15,526 bases of DNA, from assembly GCA_022844575.1 (NCBI GenBank), contig JALHLL010000059.1, forward strand, positions 1 to 15,526, read 5' to 3'. Each line of letters starts with the position of its first letter. Position 1 is the stretch's first letter. Below the pieces are notes generated by a model that was not told where the DNA came from, made no database searches, and worked only from the letters and a program-made list of their open reading frames with translations. The position numbers and the translations under genes were made by a program. Positions 1-7,157 of the stretch are shown here, one piece after another. Origin of the DNA: a bacterium (GTDB taxonomy: Bacteria > Bacteroidota > Ignavibacteria > Kapaibacteriales > UBA961).

Positions 1-815
1 GTGTTAACACGGATTTAATACCCGTTGAGCAGCGTATTGATTTGGGTACAATGCGTCAGGATGTTGAGATGTATGTGAACAATCAGCGTTATACGGGTAT
101 GGATTGGGAAGGACCGAAAATTCCGGTTGATATTGGAATTACGGTTACAAGTCGTGCCGGAAATCGTTACAGTGCCTACTTAACAGTATCGTCGTATAGA
201 ATCATTGATAAGAAAACGAACGCGCGTTCGGTTGTGTATCGCACTCTCGATAAAGATTGGTCATTCGAATATCAGATAAATGCAAACCTCACATTCCAGA
301 ATCTTCGTTTCGATCAGTTCTCTTCCCTATTGGATTTTCATTTGTTGATTGCTTTAGGCATGGATATGGACACATATGGAGAGCTGGATGGGCAACAGAT
401 GTATTCTACTGCAAAACAAATATGCCTTTTGGGTGCCAATAATAATGCTGCAGGATATGCCAAAGTTCCCGAGCCGGGCGTGTTTTCGCGTATAGCCCTT
501 GCTACGGAGTTTAATGATTTGCGTTTTGATGATTTCAGGAAAAGTATGTTCTCCTATTATGTTGACGGGCTTGAAATGATGGCAAAAAACAAAGAGCAAG
601 CATTACAAGGTTTGGCGGCAGCTATTCAGGATATGGCTACATTTAAGGAAAAAAGACTTTCAAGCAGAAGTATAATTATTCAGTCATTCTTCGATTCTAA
701 ATTTCAAGAAATTGCCGGAATTTTTAAAGGATATCCCGATGCAATGTTATGGAAAAACCTCCGCTATCTCGATCCGAGTAATGGGAGTGTTTATGATGAA
801 GCCCGTAAACCATAG
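1..815 (+). CDS. porD: PorD-family (DUF4835) T9SS protein, 3' part
   Basis: Partial gene. The frame is open from base 3 to the stop at 813-815, giving about 270 residues, and starts before the window. An internal ATG at 42 is not the true start, because the residues before it (VNTDLIP...) already match the family's N-terminal strand. PorD/DUF4835 proteins are secreted or periplasmic accessory proteins of the Bacteroidota T9SS, usually near 300 residues, so probably only the signal peptide and a few residues are missing. I recognise the family from the VNN-x-x-(Y/W)T segment, the LLDFHLLIALGMDMDTY stretch followed by a Q-Y-TAKQI helix, and the C-terminal SFFDSKFQEI...LRYLDPSNGS segment, which resembles the FFDAK...LRRIDPT ending of known members. 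Its presence fits the T9SS sorting domains on two proteins downstream. Family assignment is from remembered sequence pattern; function is inferred from the family. Confidence 0.82.
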   Translation, partial: VNTDLIPVEQRIDLGTMRQDVEMYVNNQRYTGMDWEGPKIPVDIGITVTSRAGNRYSAYLTVSSYRIIDKKTNARSVVYRTLDKDWSFEYQINANLTFQNLRFDQFSSLLDFHLLIALGMDMDTYGELDGQQMYSTAKQICLLGANNNAAGYAKVPEPGVFSRIALATEFNDLRFDDFRKSMFSYYVDGLEMMAKNKEQALQGLAAAIQDMATFKEKRLSSRSIIIQSFFDSKFQEIAGIFKGYPDAMLWKNLRYLDPSNGSVYDEARKP

Positions 816-862
816 TACCTATAAGCAAACTAATGATAAACCCATATACACGAAAAACATAG

Positions 863-888
863 ATTTCAATTGACTGTTCAAGTGAAAT
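863..888 (+). terminator. weak hairpin after porD
   Basis: Arms ATTTCAATTGA (863-873) and TCAAGTGAAAT (878-888) pair with one A-G mismatch around the loop CTGT. The stem is AT-rich and only a short T stretch follows, so this is at best a weak terminator for the upstream gene. Confidence 0.3.
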
Positions 889-930
889 TTGTCGTGGTTT
901 TGTCGTAGTATCTAAGCAAACATAAGCACC

Positions 931-938
931 TATATTTG
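931..938 (+). promoter_or_regulatory. Bacteroidota -7 element, gene at 974
   Basis: TATATTTG matches the Bacteroidota -7 consensus TAnnTTTG and ends 35 nt before the ATG at 974. I see no TTTG at the expected 19-21 bp upstream; the nearest (899-902) is 28 bp away. An AAAGG at 963-967 is a plausible ribosome binding site. Confidence 0.5.
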
Positions 939-973
939 TATAGTAGGTTCACTTATTTTTTCAAAGGTCAGTT

Positions 974-2260
974 ATGAAATACGCTTTCGGTGTATTATGT
1001 ATTTTTATTGCTGTTATGCAAAGTTCCGCTCAAGTGATTATGTACTCCACTACAAAACACGGTACTACAAAAGAGGCACTTATCAGAATTGACGGACGAA
1101 TGTTCTCAACAACGAACAAGTACGGCTCACGGCTTCATTATTTTAACGGTTATAGGGCTACACCTGCGGAACGTTCAACGCAATTACAAACAACAACTCC
1201 CGCCGGAACTTTTAAAAACACCATTTTCTCCGTTGACGTTTTTGGTGCTGAAGATGAGATTCGTTTTCTTATCAGAGAAGGGCAACATCGCACTCTTACC
1301 GATTCTTCGGGAGAAGGAACGGTACTCAACAGATATTGGACACGACCGGTATTAGGTATTAATACGCCGCAACTGATAGCGGGAATATTACAAGCGGGTT
1401 ATTTGCCTGAGATATGGACTGCTTTAAAAGTCGGAACATTGCGACACGTAGCGGAGATATTGCCGACTTTTAATCATTATGGAAACAGGGTATATCAATT
1501 ATGGACTGTTACACCGAACGGTACAAGAGGGATATGTAAGTATGTACTTGAGGGTGGTATCATTTACAAAACTACGCCTAATGGAACAAGGGGTGATGCT
1601 ATTTACAGATTCATCGGAGATATCGGTAATGTTGTTGCATGTTCAGGCACATCCCTCAATCTCGTCAATATCGATGAAAATAGTTTTGAATTCGATGCTT
1701 CTTGTAATGGAGTAGATGGTAATTATACTATTACTTGGGAAAGTTGTGGAGTTGATAATGTTGATATTCGCTTATATGAGTTCATTTTTTCAGGTGGGCA
1801 ATGTGAGTGCGAGCCAATGTTTATGGAGAGAAGAGAAGCTCTGAATGTACCTGCATCTCTTGGTACGTACACATTTGATTGCGAATGGCGATATTGTACA
1901 TTTGCGGTGGAAATTAATAATTCAGTCGATACGTCTATGAAGGACGCCGATACCGTAAATATGCCCTGTAAACAAGGCGACATGTTTAAAATTGTTCAGA
2001 ATTTGAATCCTTCATTTAGTCCTAATCCAGTTAATTCGCAGGGGCTATTTACATTCAACAGCACGATTGCTGATAATGTGTACTTAAACATAGTAAACTC
2101 AAACGGCGAACAAGTGCTTGATATGATGAGGGTAAATGCCATTGCGGGTAAAAATACTGTTCCGATTTCAACGGAAAGTCTTCCTTCGGGAGCTTATTTT
2201 ATACGCATCTCCGGTAATGAAGGGTGGAACTTTGTGATACCTTTTTCTGTTCTTCACTGA
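974..2260 (+). CDS. secreted T9SS cargo of unknown function
   Basis: A 428-residue protein. Residues 1-19 form a signal peptide (MKYAF, hydrophobic core, SSAQ). The C-terminal ~75 residues (from about NPSFSPNPVNSQG, 351 onward) have the layout of a T9SS type A sorting domain: a PNPV start, a central NSNGEQVLD strand and an LPSGAYFIRIS strand near the end. I do not recognise the central region (about 20-345). It contains a duplicated TPNGTRG motif (nt 1511-1531 and 1576-1596, 22 residues apart) and, at about 220-335, a Cys-rich stretch including CECEP and CEWRYC that may form disulfides after export. The ATG start is supported by the signal peptide and an AAAGG upstream. It is a single-gene unit with its own -7 element and a terminator. 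Secretion to the surface or medium through the T9SS is inferred; any enzymatic or binding role is unknown. Confidence 0.8.
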   Translation: MKYAFGVLCIFIAVMQSSAQVIMYSTTKHGTTKEALIRIDGRMFSTTNKYGSRLHYFNGYRATPAERSTQLQTTTPAGTFKNTIFSVDVFGAEDEIRFLIREGQHRTLTDSSGEGTVLNRYWTRPVLGINTPQLIAGILQAGYLPEIWTALKVGTLRHVAEILPTFNHYGNRVYQLWTVTPNGTRGICKYVLEGGIIYKTTPNGTRGDAIYRFIGDIGNVVACSGTSLNLVNIDENSFEFDASCNGVDGNYTITWESCGVDNVDIRLYEFIFSGGQCECEPMFMERREALNVPASLGTYTFDCEWRYCTFAVEINNSVDTSMKDADTVNMPCKQGDMFKIVQNLNPSFSPNPVNSQGLFTFNSTIADNVYLNIVNSNGEQVLDMMRVNAIAGKNTVPISTESLPSGAYFIRISGNEGWNFVIPFSVLH

Positions 2261-2282
2261 TAAATACCAAGTAATAATTGCT

Positions 2283-2317
2283 AACAAGCCATTCGGAGGT
2301 ACCGAATGGCTTGTTTT
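2283..2317 (+). terminator. rho-independent terminator after the T9SS cargo gene
   Basis: A perfect 14-bp stem, AACAAGCCATTCGG (2283-2296) with CCGAATGGCTTGTT (2302-2315), loop AGGTA, followed by TT-G-T. It lies 22 nt after the stop at 2260 and separates this gene from the MbnP unit. Confidence 0.85.
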
Positions 2318-2370
2318 GTATTCTCCAAATGAAAAGTTTTCGGACAAAACTATCTTATTACTTTTTTATC

Positions 2371-2378
2371 TATATTTG
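2371..2378 (+). promoter_or_regulatory. -7 element of the MbnP/MbnH unit
   Basis: TATATTTG, a TAnnTTTG match, ends 38 nt before the ATG at 2417, close to the spacing at 931-938 and 5803-5810. No clear TTTG -33 element lies about 20 bp upstream. Just downstream, at 2380-2396, a sequence shares ATTTAGTCC with the reverse complement of the palindrome at 11562-11578, which may indicate shared control. Confidence 0.5.
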
Positions 2379-2416
2379 TATTATATTTAGTCCTTTGATT
2401 ACTGTACATACCATAT

Positions 2417-3241
2417 ATGAAAAAACAAAGTAAAAAAGTAGGTATTCCATTCAGCATGGCTTTAACCATGTTGTTTTCCTTAATGTTTGCCGCTTGTTCC
2501 GATACGCATACACCTTCGACACCGAATGAAAGCAAAACGGGAGATATAGTACTGGAATTTGATAATGTTGCGGGCGTGGATGAATTGACTCTTGGTAAGG
2601 AATATACCAATGCGGCAAATGAAAAGTTTACCCCCACAATGCTTAAATACTATATAACTAATATTTCACTTAAAACGACTACGGGAACTATTTATACCGT
2701 TCCGAAAAGTTCAAGTTACTTTTTGGTGGATGAGGAGGTCAAAGCTTCGCAGAAAATTATGATTGGCAATGTACCGGAGGGTGATTATACGCATGTGAGT
2801 TTTACCATCGGGGTAGATAGTTTGAGTTCAACATTACCTATTGAAAATAGAACCGGTGCTTTGGATATGGGCGGACTTGGTAAGACTATGTTCTGGGATT
2901 GGATTTCAGGATATATTTTCTTTAAAATGGAAGGTGAATCGCAGGCAATTACCGAAGTGGATAAAAACTTTCGTTTTCATATAGGCGGTTATCGCAAAGA
3001 ACCCTTTAATAATGTTAAAACAAATACCATAAGCTTGGGCTCGACTCCGGCAACCGTACGGGAGGCAATAAAACCGGAAGTACATATTATTGCCGATATT
3101 ATGAAAGTATTTTCCGGTGCAAAGTCAATTTCTTTAGCGGTTAATGCTTCATATATGTTCTCGCCTAATTCTGTTGATATAGCGAATAATTATGTAAATA
3201 TGTTCAGTTTCGACCATGTGCATAATGATAAACATCATTAA
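2417..3241 (+). CDS. MbnP-like copper-binding lipoprotein
   Basis: A 274-residue lipoprotein: the signal peptide ends in the lipobox FAAC with Cys27 as the lipidated residue. The mature part looks like the MbnP family: an N-terminal IVLEFDNVAG strand, a LKYYITNIS segment, then TMFWDWISGYIFFKMEGES and an F-x-FHIGGY segment. In characterised MbnP/MbnH pairs the di-heme enzyme MbnH oxidises a Trp of MbnP to kynurenine, which takes part in copper binding. Here the only two tryptophans, W160 and W162, sit in the FWDW motif and are the natural candidates. The C-terminus is His-rich (H267, H269, H273, H274), suggesting extra metal ligands. The next gene, 67 nt downstream, encodes an MbnH-like di-heme protein, supporting the assignment. 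Copper as the ligand is inferred from the family; the periplasmic or outer-membrane location follows from the lipobox. Confidence 0.8.
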   Translation: MKKQSKKVGIPFSMALTMLFSLMFAACSDTHTPSTPNESKTGDIVLEFDNVAGVDELTLGKEYTNAANEKFTPTMLKYYITNISLKTTTGTIYTVPKSSSYFLVDEEVKASQKIMIGNVPEGDYTHVSFTIGVDSLSSTLPIENRTGALDMGGLGKTMFWDWISGYIFFKMEGESQAITEVDKNFRFHIGGYRKEPFNNVKTNTISLGSTPATVREAIKPEVHIIADIMKVFSGAKSISLAVNASYMFSPNSVDIANNYVNMFSFDHVHNDKHH

Positions 3242-3308
3242 TCAATAGGATTGAGAAAAGATAACAATAGTGCGGTATTTTTTTTTCAGTTATAAGAAGG
3301 TTACTACA

Positions 3309-4370
3309 ATGAACTTACAAGTAATATGTAATCTTTTAAGGAATTACATTCCTATTGTTTTATGTTCTATATTATTACTTTCATGTGGTAATGATGATAA
3401 TCCTCAAACTGTAACTGAAGACATAGTAAAATTCTCAGTACCAAGTAATTTCCCCGCTCCTCTCTATAATCTTAGTAGAAACCCCGTTACACCCGATGGT
3501 TTTATTCTTGGTCGGACATTGTTTTACGACGGAATATTATCACGTGATGGTTCTATTTCTTGTGGAACATGTCATCAGCAATTTGCGGCATTTGCGCATT
3601 CGGGGCATGATTTGAGCCATGGTATTGACGACCAATTGACGCTCAGAAATACACCTCCTGTGCAAAATCTTGCATGGCAAAAAGAATTTTTTTGGGATGG
3701 TGGTGTTACTGATTTGGATTTATTTCCTATAAACCCGATTCAGGCACATAATGAAATGGATGAAAAATTACCGAATGTTCTCGAAAAATTACGTCGCTCA
3801 AGTAAATATCCCGCTTTATTTAAAAAAGCATTCGGTTCCGATACAATCGATACAGGGCGATTTCTGAAAGCGATTGCCCAATTCCAGCTTATGTGCATAT
3901 CCTCCAATTCTAAATTCGATAAATATGAAAGGGGAGAGATATCATTAAGTCAGGAAGAAATGCAAGGAAAATCAGTATTCGACTCAAAATGCGCTTCATG
4001 TCATAAAGGTACTTTTTTTACAGATTTGAGCTATCGTAATAATGGATTGTCTGTAAAAAATGCGGCTGATAGCGGCAGGTCACGTGTTACACTCAATAAA
4101 CAAGACAGCTATACATTTAAAGTACCGAGTTTGCGTAATATTACCTCAACCGATCCCTATATGCACGATGGGAGAATAGTAACTTTAGAGAAAGTACTCG
4201 ATCATTATGAAAAAGGTGTCGTGGATAGTCCTACTTTAGATCCATTATTGAAAAACGGTCCTGAAAGGGGAATAAAACTTTCATCGGAAGAAAAAAGATT
4301 AATAATTGTTTTCTTAAAAACACTCTCGGACGAAACATTCCTGAAAAATAAATTATTATCCGAACAATGA
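3309..4370 (+). CDS. MbnH/MauG-like di-heme lipoprotein (cytochrome c peroxidase family)
   Basis: I choose the ATG at 3309 (353 residues) over the in-frame GTG at 3270. AAGAAGG sits about 10 nt upstream, and this start gives a lipoprotein signal peptide with lipobox LLSC (Cys26). Two c-type heme sites are visible: C85-GT-C88-H89 in the N-terminal domain and C228-AS-C231-H232 in the C-terminal domain. The segment TDPYMHDGR (Y284, M285, H286) corresponds to the region that supplies the distal axial ligand of the second heme in bacterial CCP/MauG proteins; the choice between Tyr and Met separates MauG-like enzymes from peroxidases and needs an alignment. Position after an MbnP-like gene points to an MbnH role, oxidising Trp on MbnP, rather than simple peroxide removal. 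Its stop overlaps the next start (ATGA at 4367-4370), so the two are translationally coupled. Confidence 0.82.
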   Translation: MNLQVICNLLRNYIPIVLCSILLLSCGNDDNPQTVTEDIVKFSVPSNFPAPLYNLSRNPVTPDGFILGRTLFYDGILSRDGSISCGTCHQQFAAFAHSGHDLSHGIDDQLTLRNTPPVQNLAWQKEFFWDGGVTDLDLFPINPIQAHNEMDEKLPNVLEKLRRSSKYPALFKKAFGSDTIDTGRFLKAIAQFQLMCISSNSKFDKYERGEISLSQEEMQGKSVFDSKCASCHKGTFFTDLSYRNNGLSVKNAADSGRSRVTLNKQDSYTFKVPSLRNITSTDPYMHDGRIVTLEKVLDHYEKGVVDSPTLDPLLKNGPERGIKLSSEEKRLIIVFLKTLSDETFLKNKLLSEQ

Positions 4371-5290
4371 GATTGATACGTTTATACATATTCACACTAT
4401 TTATAGTGTTTTTATCTCTGAGTGGAAATACAGATGCGTGTGAAGTATGCGGATGCGGTGCAAGTAATACATATTTCGGCTTACAGCCGAATATGTCCCG
4501 TAATTTTATTGGAATGCGCTATCGCACCATGAATTTTCAATCGCATTTGAATATGGGAGAGCGATTCAGAACTGAAGAAACATTTCGAGTTACCGAATTT
4601 TTGGGTCGTTATTATCCCGCCGACCGTTTACAAATAATGGCAAGTATTCCTTATTCGCTTAACACACAAGATACACGAACAGGTTCAATCAATTTGGATG
4701 GTTTGGGTGATATTGCTTTTGCAGCAAATTATAATATTATTGAGCAAGATAATACATGCGCAGCTGACGAATTTTCGCATGCTTTAATTGCCGGCGGTGG
4801 TATAAAACTACCTACTGGTAAATACCACTATTCGGAAGCTGTTTCGAACAATGAAGTTGATAATCCGAATTTTCAATTAGGTACCGGCAGTGTTGATTTC
4901 CTTTTTCTTGCACAATACATTTTAAGATTGGGTAAATACGGACTAAGTACCGACGGACAGGCAAAAATAAATACTGCAAATTCCAATAACTATCGTTTCG
5001 GAAATCGTTATTCGGGTAACCTACGGCTATTTGCCGTTCTTGATAATGATACGTGGAAAATAATGCCTAATATGGGTTTATATGGTGAAACATCAAGTTC
5101 CGATGGTATCAATGATACGCCTATCTCGGTAACGGGTGGTTATTTGTTGAACGGTTTATTAGGTGCGGATGTTTTTTGGGAAAACCTTATGGTAGGTGTA
5201 AACATACAACTTCCATTAAGACAATCGCTCGGAAATAACTCTTTGCAATCGAATAACCGTTTCATGACGACGATAGCTTGGATGTTCTAA
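4367..5290 (+). CDS. predicted outer-membrane beta-barrel protein with N-terminal CxxCxC
   Basis: A 307-residue protein with an N-terminal signal peptide (about 1-24), then immediately C25-EV-C28-G-C30-G, a compact cysteine cluster that looks metal-binding. The rest alternates polar and hydrophobic strands rich in Gly, Asn and aromatics (LGRYYPADRLQIMASIPYSL; LFLAQYILRLGKYGLS) and ends in a terminal Phe, as expected for an outer-membrane beta-barrel. Similar proteins are often labelled only 'transporter'. It overlaps the MbnH-like gene by 4 bp (ATGA), so it is almost certainly co-expressed with the MbnP/MbnH pair. Outer-membrane passage or binding of copper is inference from context; no substrate can be read from the sequence. 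No strong terminator is seen in the 17-bp gap to the convergent marR gene. Confidence 0.65.
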   Translation: MRLIRLYIFTLFIVFLSLSGNTDACEVCGCGASNTYFGLQPNMSRNFIGMRYRTMNFQSHLNMGERFRTEETFRVTEFLGRYYPADRLQIMASIPYSLNTQDTRTGSINLDGLGDIAFAANYNIIEQDNTCAADEFSHALIAGGGIKLPTGKYHYSEAVSNNEVDNPNFQLGTGSVDFLFLAQYILRLGKYGLSTDGQAKINTANSNNYRFGNRYSGNLRLFAVLDNDTWKIMPNMGLYGETSSSDGINDTPISVTGGYLLNGLLGADVFWENLMVGVNIQLPLRQSLGNNSLQSNNRFMTTIAWMF

Positions 5291-5307
5291 TAATAGAAAT
5301 TCTGTTA

Positions 5308-5769
5308 CTATTCTTTATACAAAAGTTTACAGAGTTGCGAAAGGTTCAGCCATTGTTCGTTTTCCAATTTATTGCCGATATCTTTAAGCAGAATCATGAA
5401 TTCGGCATCCAAATCGGTAAGTAAGGTTATTCCCGTCGATGTTATCATGCTTAAGGAAAGTCGCCTATCGCTTGTTGTACGCGCTCGCTCCACAAAACCT
5501 CTACGTTCTAAGGCATCAATTACCCGCGTAACGTCAACACTTTTTTCAATGAGGTGTGTCAGAATCTCGCCTCGTGAGCAACCTTGAGGATGATGTCTTT
5601 TTAAGATACGTAGAACATTATATTGTGTTCCGTTGATTCCCAATTTTCCGCATACCCCATCTACTTGCTGCCGTATATACTCTGCCGCAATGCTGGTTTG
5701 AATAATAGCATCTAATGCCGGATTATTGTGCTGATGAACTTGAGTTGGCTGAGAATTTTGCGAATTCAT
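5308..5769 (-). CDS. MarR-family transcriptional regulator
   Basis: A 153-residue protein with the MarR winged-helix layout: an N-terminal dimerisation helix (about 18-45, AIIQTSIAAEYIRQQVDGV), then helix-turn-helix and recognition helix (about 50-90, YNVLRILKRHHPQGCSRGEILTHL...DVTRVIDALERRGFVERA), a wing with SDRRLSLSMIT (about 98-110) and a C-terminal dimer helix. MarR proteins bind short palindromes as dimers, often in their own divergent promoter region. The 80-bp gap to the divergent HmuY gene contains a 25-bp imperfect palindrome (5775-5799), and a near copy lies at the heme monooxygenase promoter. I infer that this protein controls heme uptake and degradation, possibly sensing heme or another ligand. 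The ATG at 5769 is the first in frame. The low-complexity N-terminus (QNSQPTQVHQHNN) is outside the fold. Confidence 0.88.
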   Translation of the reverse strand: MNSQNSQPTQVHQHNNPALDAIIQTSIAAEYIRQQVDGVCGKLGINGTQYNVLRILKRHHPQGCSRGEILTHLIEKSVDVTRVIDALERRGFVERARTTSDRRLSLSMITSTGITLLTDLDAEFMILLKDIGNKLENEQWLNLSQLCKLLYKE

Positions 5770-5774
5770 ATCTT

Positions 5775-5799
5775 CTTGTTTGGATTCAATCTAAGAAAG
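5775..5799. promoter_or_regulatory. predicted operator 1 (marR/hmuY intergenic)
   Basis: Imperfect 25-bp palindrome centred on C5787. The core TTTGGATTCAATCTAAG (5779-5795) has half-sites TTTGGATT and CTTAGATT; the 12-bp arms match at 9 positions. It covers the -33 TTTG of the HmuY promoter and begins 5 bp before the marR start codon, so a bound dimer could block both genes. A near copy is at 11558-11582. Confidence 0.65.
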
Positions 5800-5810
5800 C
5801 TATATATTTG
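5779..5810 (+). promoter_or_regulatory. promoter of the heme-acquisition operon
   Basis: A -33 element TTTG at 5779-5782 and a -7 element TATATTTG at 5803-5810 are 20 bp apart, matching the Bacteroidota housekeeping promoter. The -7 box ends 39 nt before the ATG at 5850. The -33 element lies within the left arm of predicted operator 1, indicating repression by steric block. Confidence 0.7.
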
Positions 5811-5849
5811 TTTTTACAAATAAAGTTTTAACTAATAAATGGCATTATC

Positions 5850-7115
5850 ATGAAAAAAACTGTACTAACTGCAATATCGCTTTTTTGTATGACATGGAGT
5901 ACTGTGTTTTCAGGCGAGAATCTGAAAACAGTTGTTATGAAACCGAGTTATAGCGACCAAGTGTTTGTCTCACTTAGCGATGGCGTTGTAAAAAACACCC
6001 CCGTAGCTGATTGGGATATGGGTTTCGAGATCAAAAATATTTCATCATCCATACTTGTAAACGAGGGTAAAGGTGCGGAATTATACTATATACCGAATAG
6101 TTCGGAGTCAACCTTTGGGGAAACTTTAAAAGCTGAAGACCTGAGTACATGGGAACGAACAATCAATTCGACTACCGATTGGAGTATGGGGGCTTTTAAC
6201 AGAGGTGTTGATTATAACACAGGAAATTTCGGTTGGGGCGAATATAATGTGGGCTCTCATACTATAACGGGTAACTCGGTGTTTGTTGTAAAGTTTCTTG
6301 ATAATTCGATGAAAAAAGTATTTATAACAGCGCTGGCTGCCGGTAAATATTTGTTCAAATATGCAAACTTGGATGGTACGGATGAAGTAAGTGCTGAAGT
6401 AAATAAAGCGGAATTCAGCGAACGAAATTTCGGGTATTACAGTTTTAGCGCTAAAAAAAGCGTTGATATTGAACCGCAGAGCTCCGAATGGGATATAGTA
6501 TTCGGAAAGTATGTTGACTATACGAAAGATATGTCCGGTAATACGGTACCTTATGTGGTTGCCGGTATTCGTTCCAACTTTAATACGGCGGTAGCTAAAA
6601 TTGCAAATGGTGCAAATCAAAGTGCGGCTCCTGAAGAAAGTGCTTATAGTGCGGAAATTAATACGATAGGTTTTACATGGAAAACCTTTACAGGCACGGC
6701 GTGGTCAATTGATAAAACAACGGCATATTTTGTAAAAACACAAGAGAATAAAATCTTCAAATTAGTGTTCCAAGATTTTGGCGGTAGTGCCACAGGTTCG
6801 ACAACTTATAGTCTGGATGAGATTCTCACATCATCCGTTTATGATAATGCAGGAAATGTTACCGGTGCTTTTTCATTATATCCTAATGTTGTGACGGGGT
6901 CGGAAAATGTAAATATTGTTCTTGGTAATGAATCGGTTCAAACGGTAAAAGTGACGGTACAAAATACTTTGGGCGATATTCTCTATTCGCAAATATTGGA
7001 AAATGCAGGCGGATTGCAAACACTCACTATGCCTCAATTATCGGGTGGAATGTATTTGGTAACAGTCGGCAATGAAAGTTTTTCATCCACGCAAAAATTG
7101 TTGATAACCAAATAA
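5850..7115 (+). CDS. HmuY-family heme-binding protein with T9SS sorting domain
   Basis: A 421-residue protein with signal peptide 1-22 (MKKTVLTAISLF...VFSG), a HmuY-type domain (about 25-330) and a C-terminal T9SS type A sorting domain (about 341-421, FSLYPN start, LSGGMYLVTVG, ending KLLITK). HmuY marks are the early DWDMGFEI strand, the central SSEWDIVFGKYVDY...VAGIRSN segment and the ending IGFTWKTF...AYFVKTQENKIFKLVFQDF. HmuY proteins are hemophores that take heme from host or environmental proteins and pass it to a TonB-dependent receptor; the best-known one, from Porphyromonas gingivalis, is a lipoprotein. Here a T9SS domain replaces the lipid anchor, so the product should be released or attached by the T9SS route. 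It is first in an operon with a TonB-dependent receptor (42-nt gap). Heme ligands cannot be assigned without alignment; heme as ligand is inferred from the family. Confidence 0.82.
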   Translation: MKKTVLTAISLFCMTWSTVFSGENLKTVVMKPSYSDQVFVSLSDGVVKNTPVADWDMGFEIKNISSSILVNEGKGAELYYIPNSSESTFGETLKAEDLSTWERTINSTTDWSMGAFNRGVDYNTGNFGWGEYNVGSHTITGNSVFVVKFLDNSMKKVFITALAAGKYLFKYANLDGTDEVSAEVNKAEFSERNFGYYSFSAKKSVDIEPQSSEWDIVFGKYVDYTKDMSGNTVPYVVAGIRSNFNTAVAKIANGANQSAAPEESAYSAEINTIGFTWKTFTGTAWSIDKTTAYFVKTQENKIFKLVFQDFGGSATGSTTYSLDEILTSSVYDNAGNVTGAFSLYPNVVTGSENVNIVLGNESVQTVKVTVQNTLGDILYSQILENAGGLQTLTMPQLSGGMYLVTVGNESFSSTQKLLITK

Positions 7116-7157
7116 TAAAGAGAATGGTTGTAGGGCTCTTCCGTAACCACGAACGAT

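Noticed and set aside
354..599. Long minus-strand open frame inside porD, and similar ones within most other genes
   Set aside because: They lie opposite clearly recognisable genes, have no family resemblance and are expected by chance in AT-rich coding DNA.
896..920. TATCTAAGCAAA upstream of the gene at 974, similar to the right half of operator 1
   Set aside because: The left half does not match and the distance to the -7 box (22 bp from the half-site start, against 15 in the two good sites) is different, so I treat it as chance.
3270..3308. Extended N-terminus of the di-heme protein from GTG 3270
   Set aside because: It adds 13 residues ahead of a good lipoprotein signal peptide; the ATG at 3309 has AAGAAGG at a proper distance.
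5291..5307. Possible bidirectional terminator between the barrel gene and marR
   Set aside because: Only an AATAG/CTATT stem of 5 bp with a long loop can be drawn; too weak to call.
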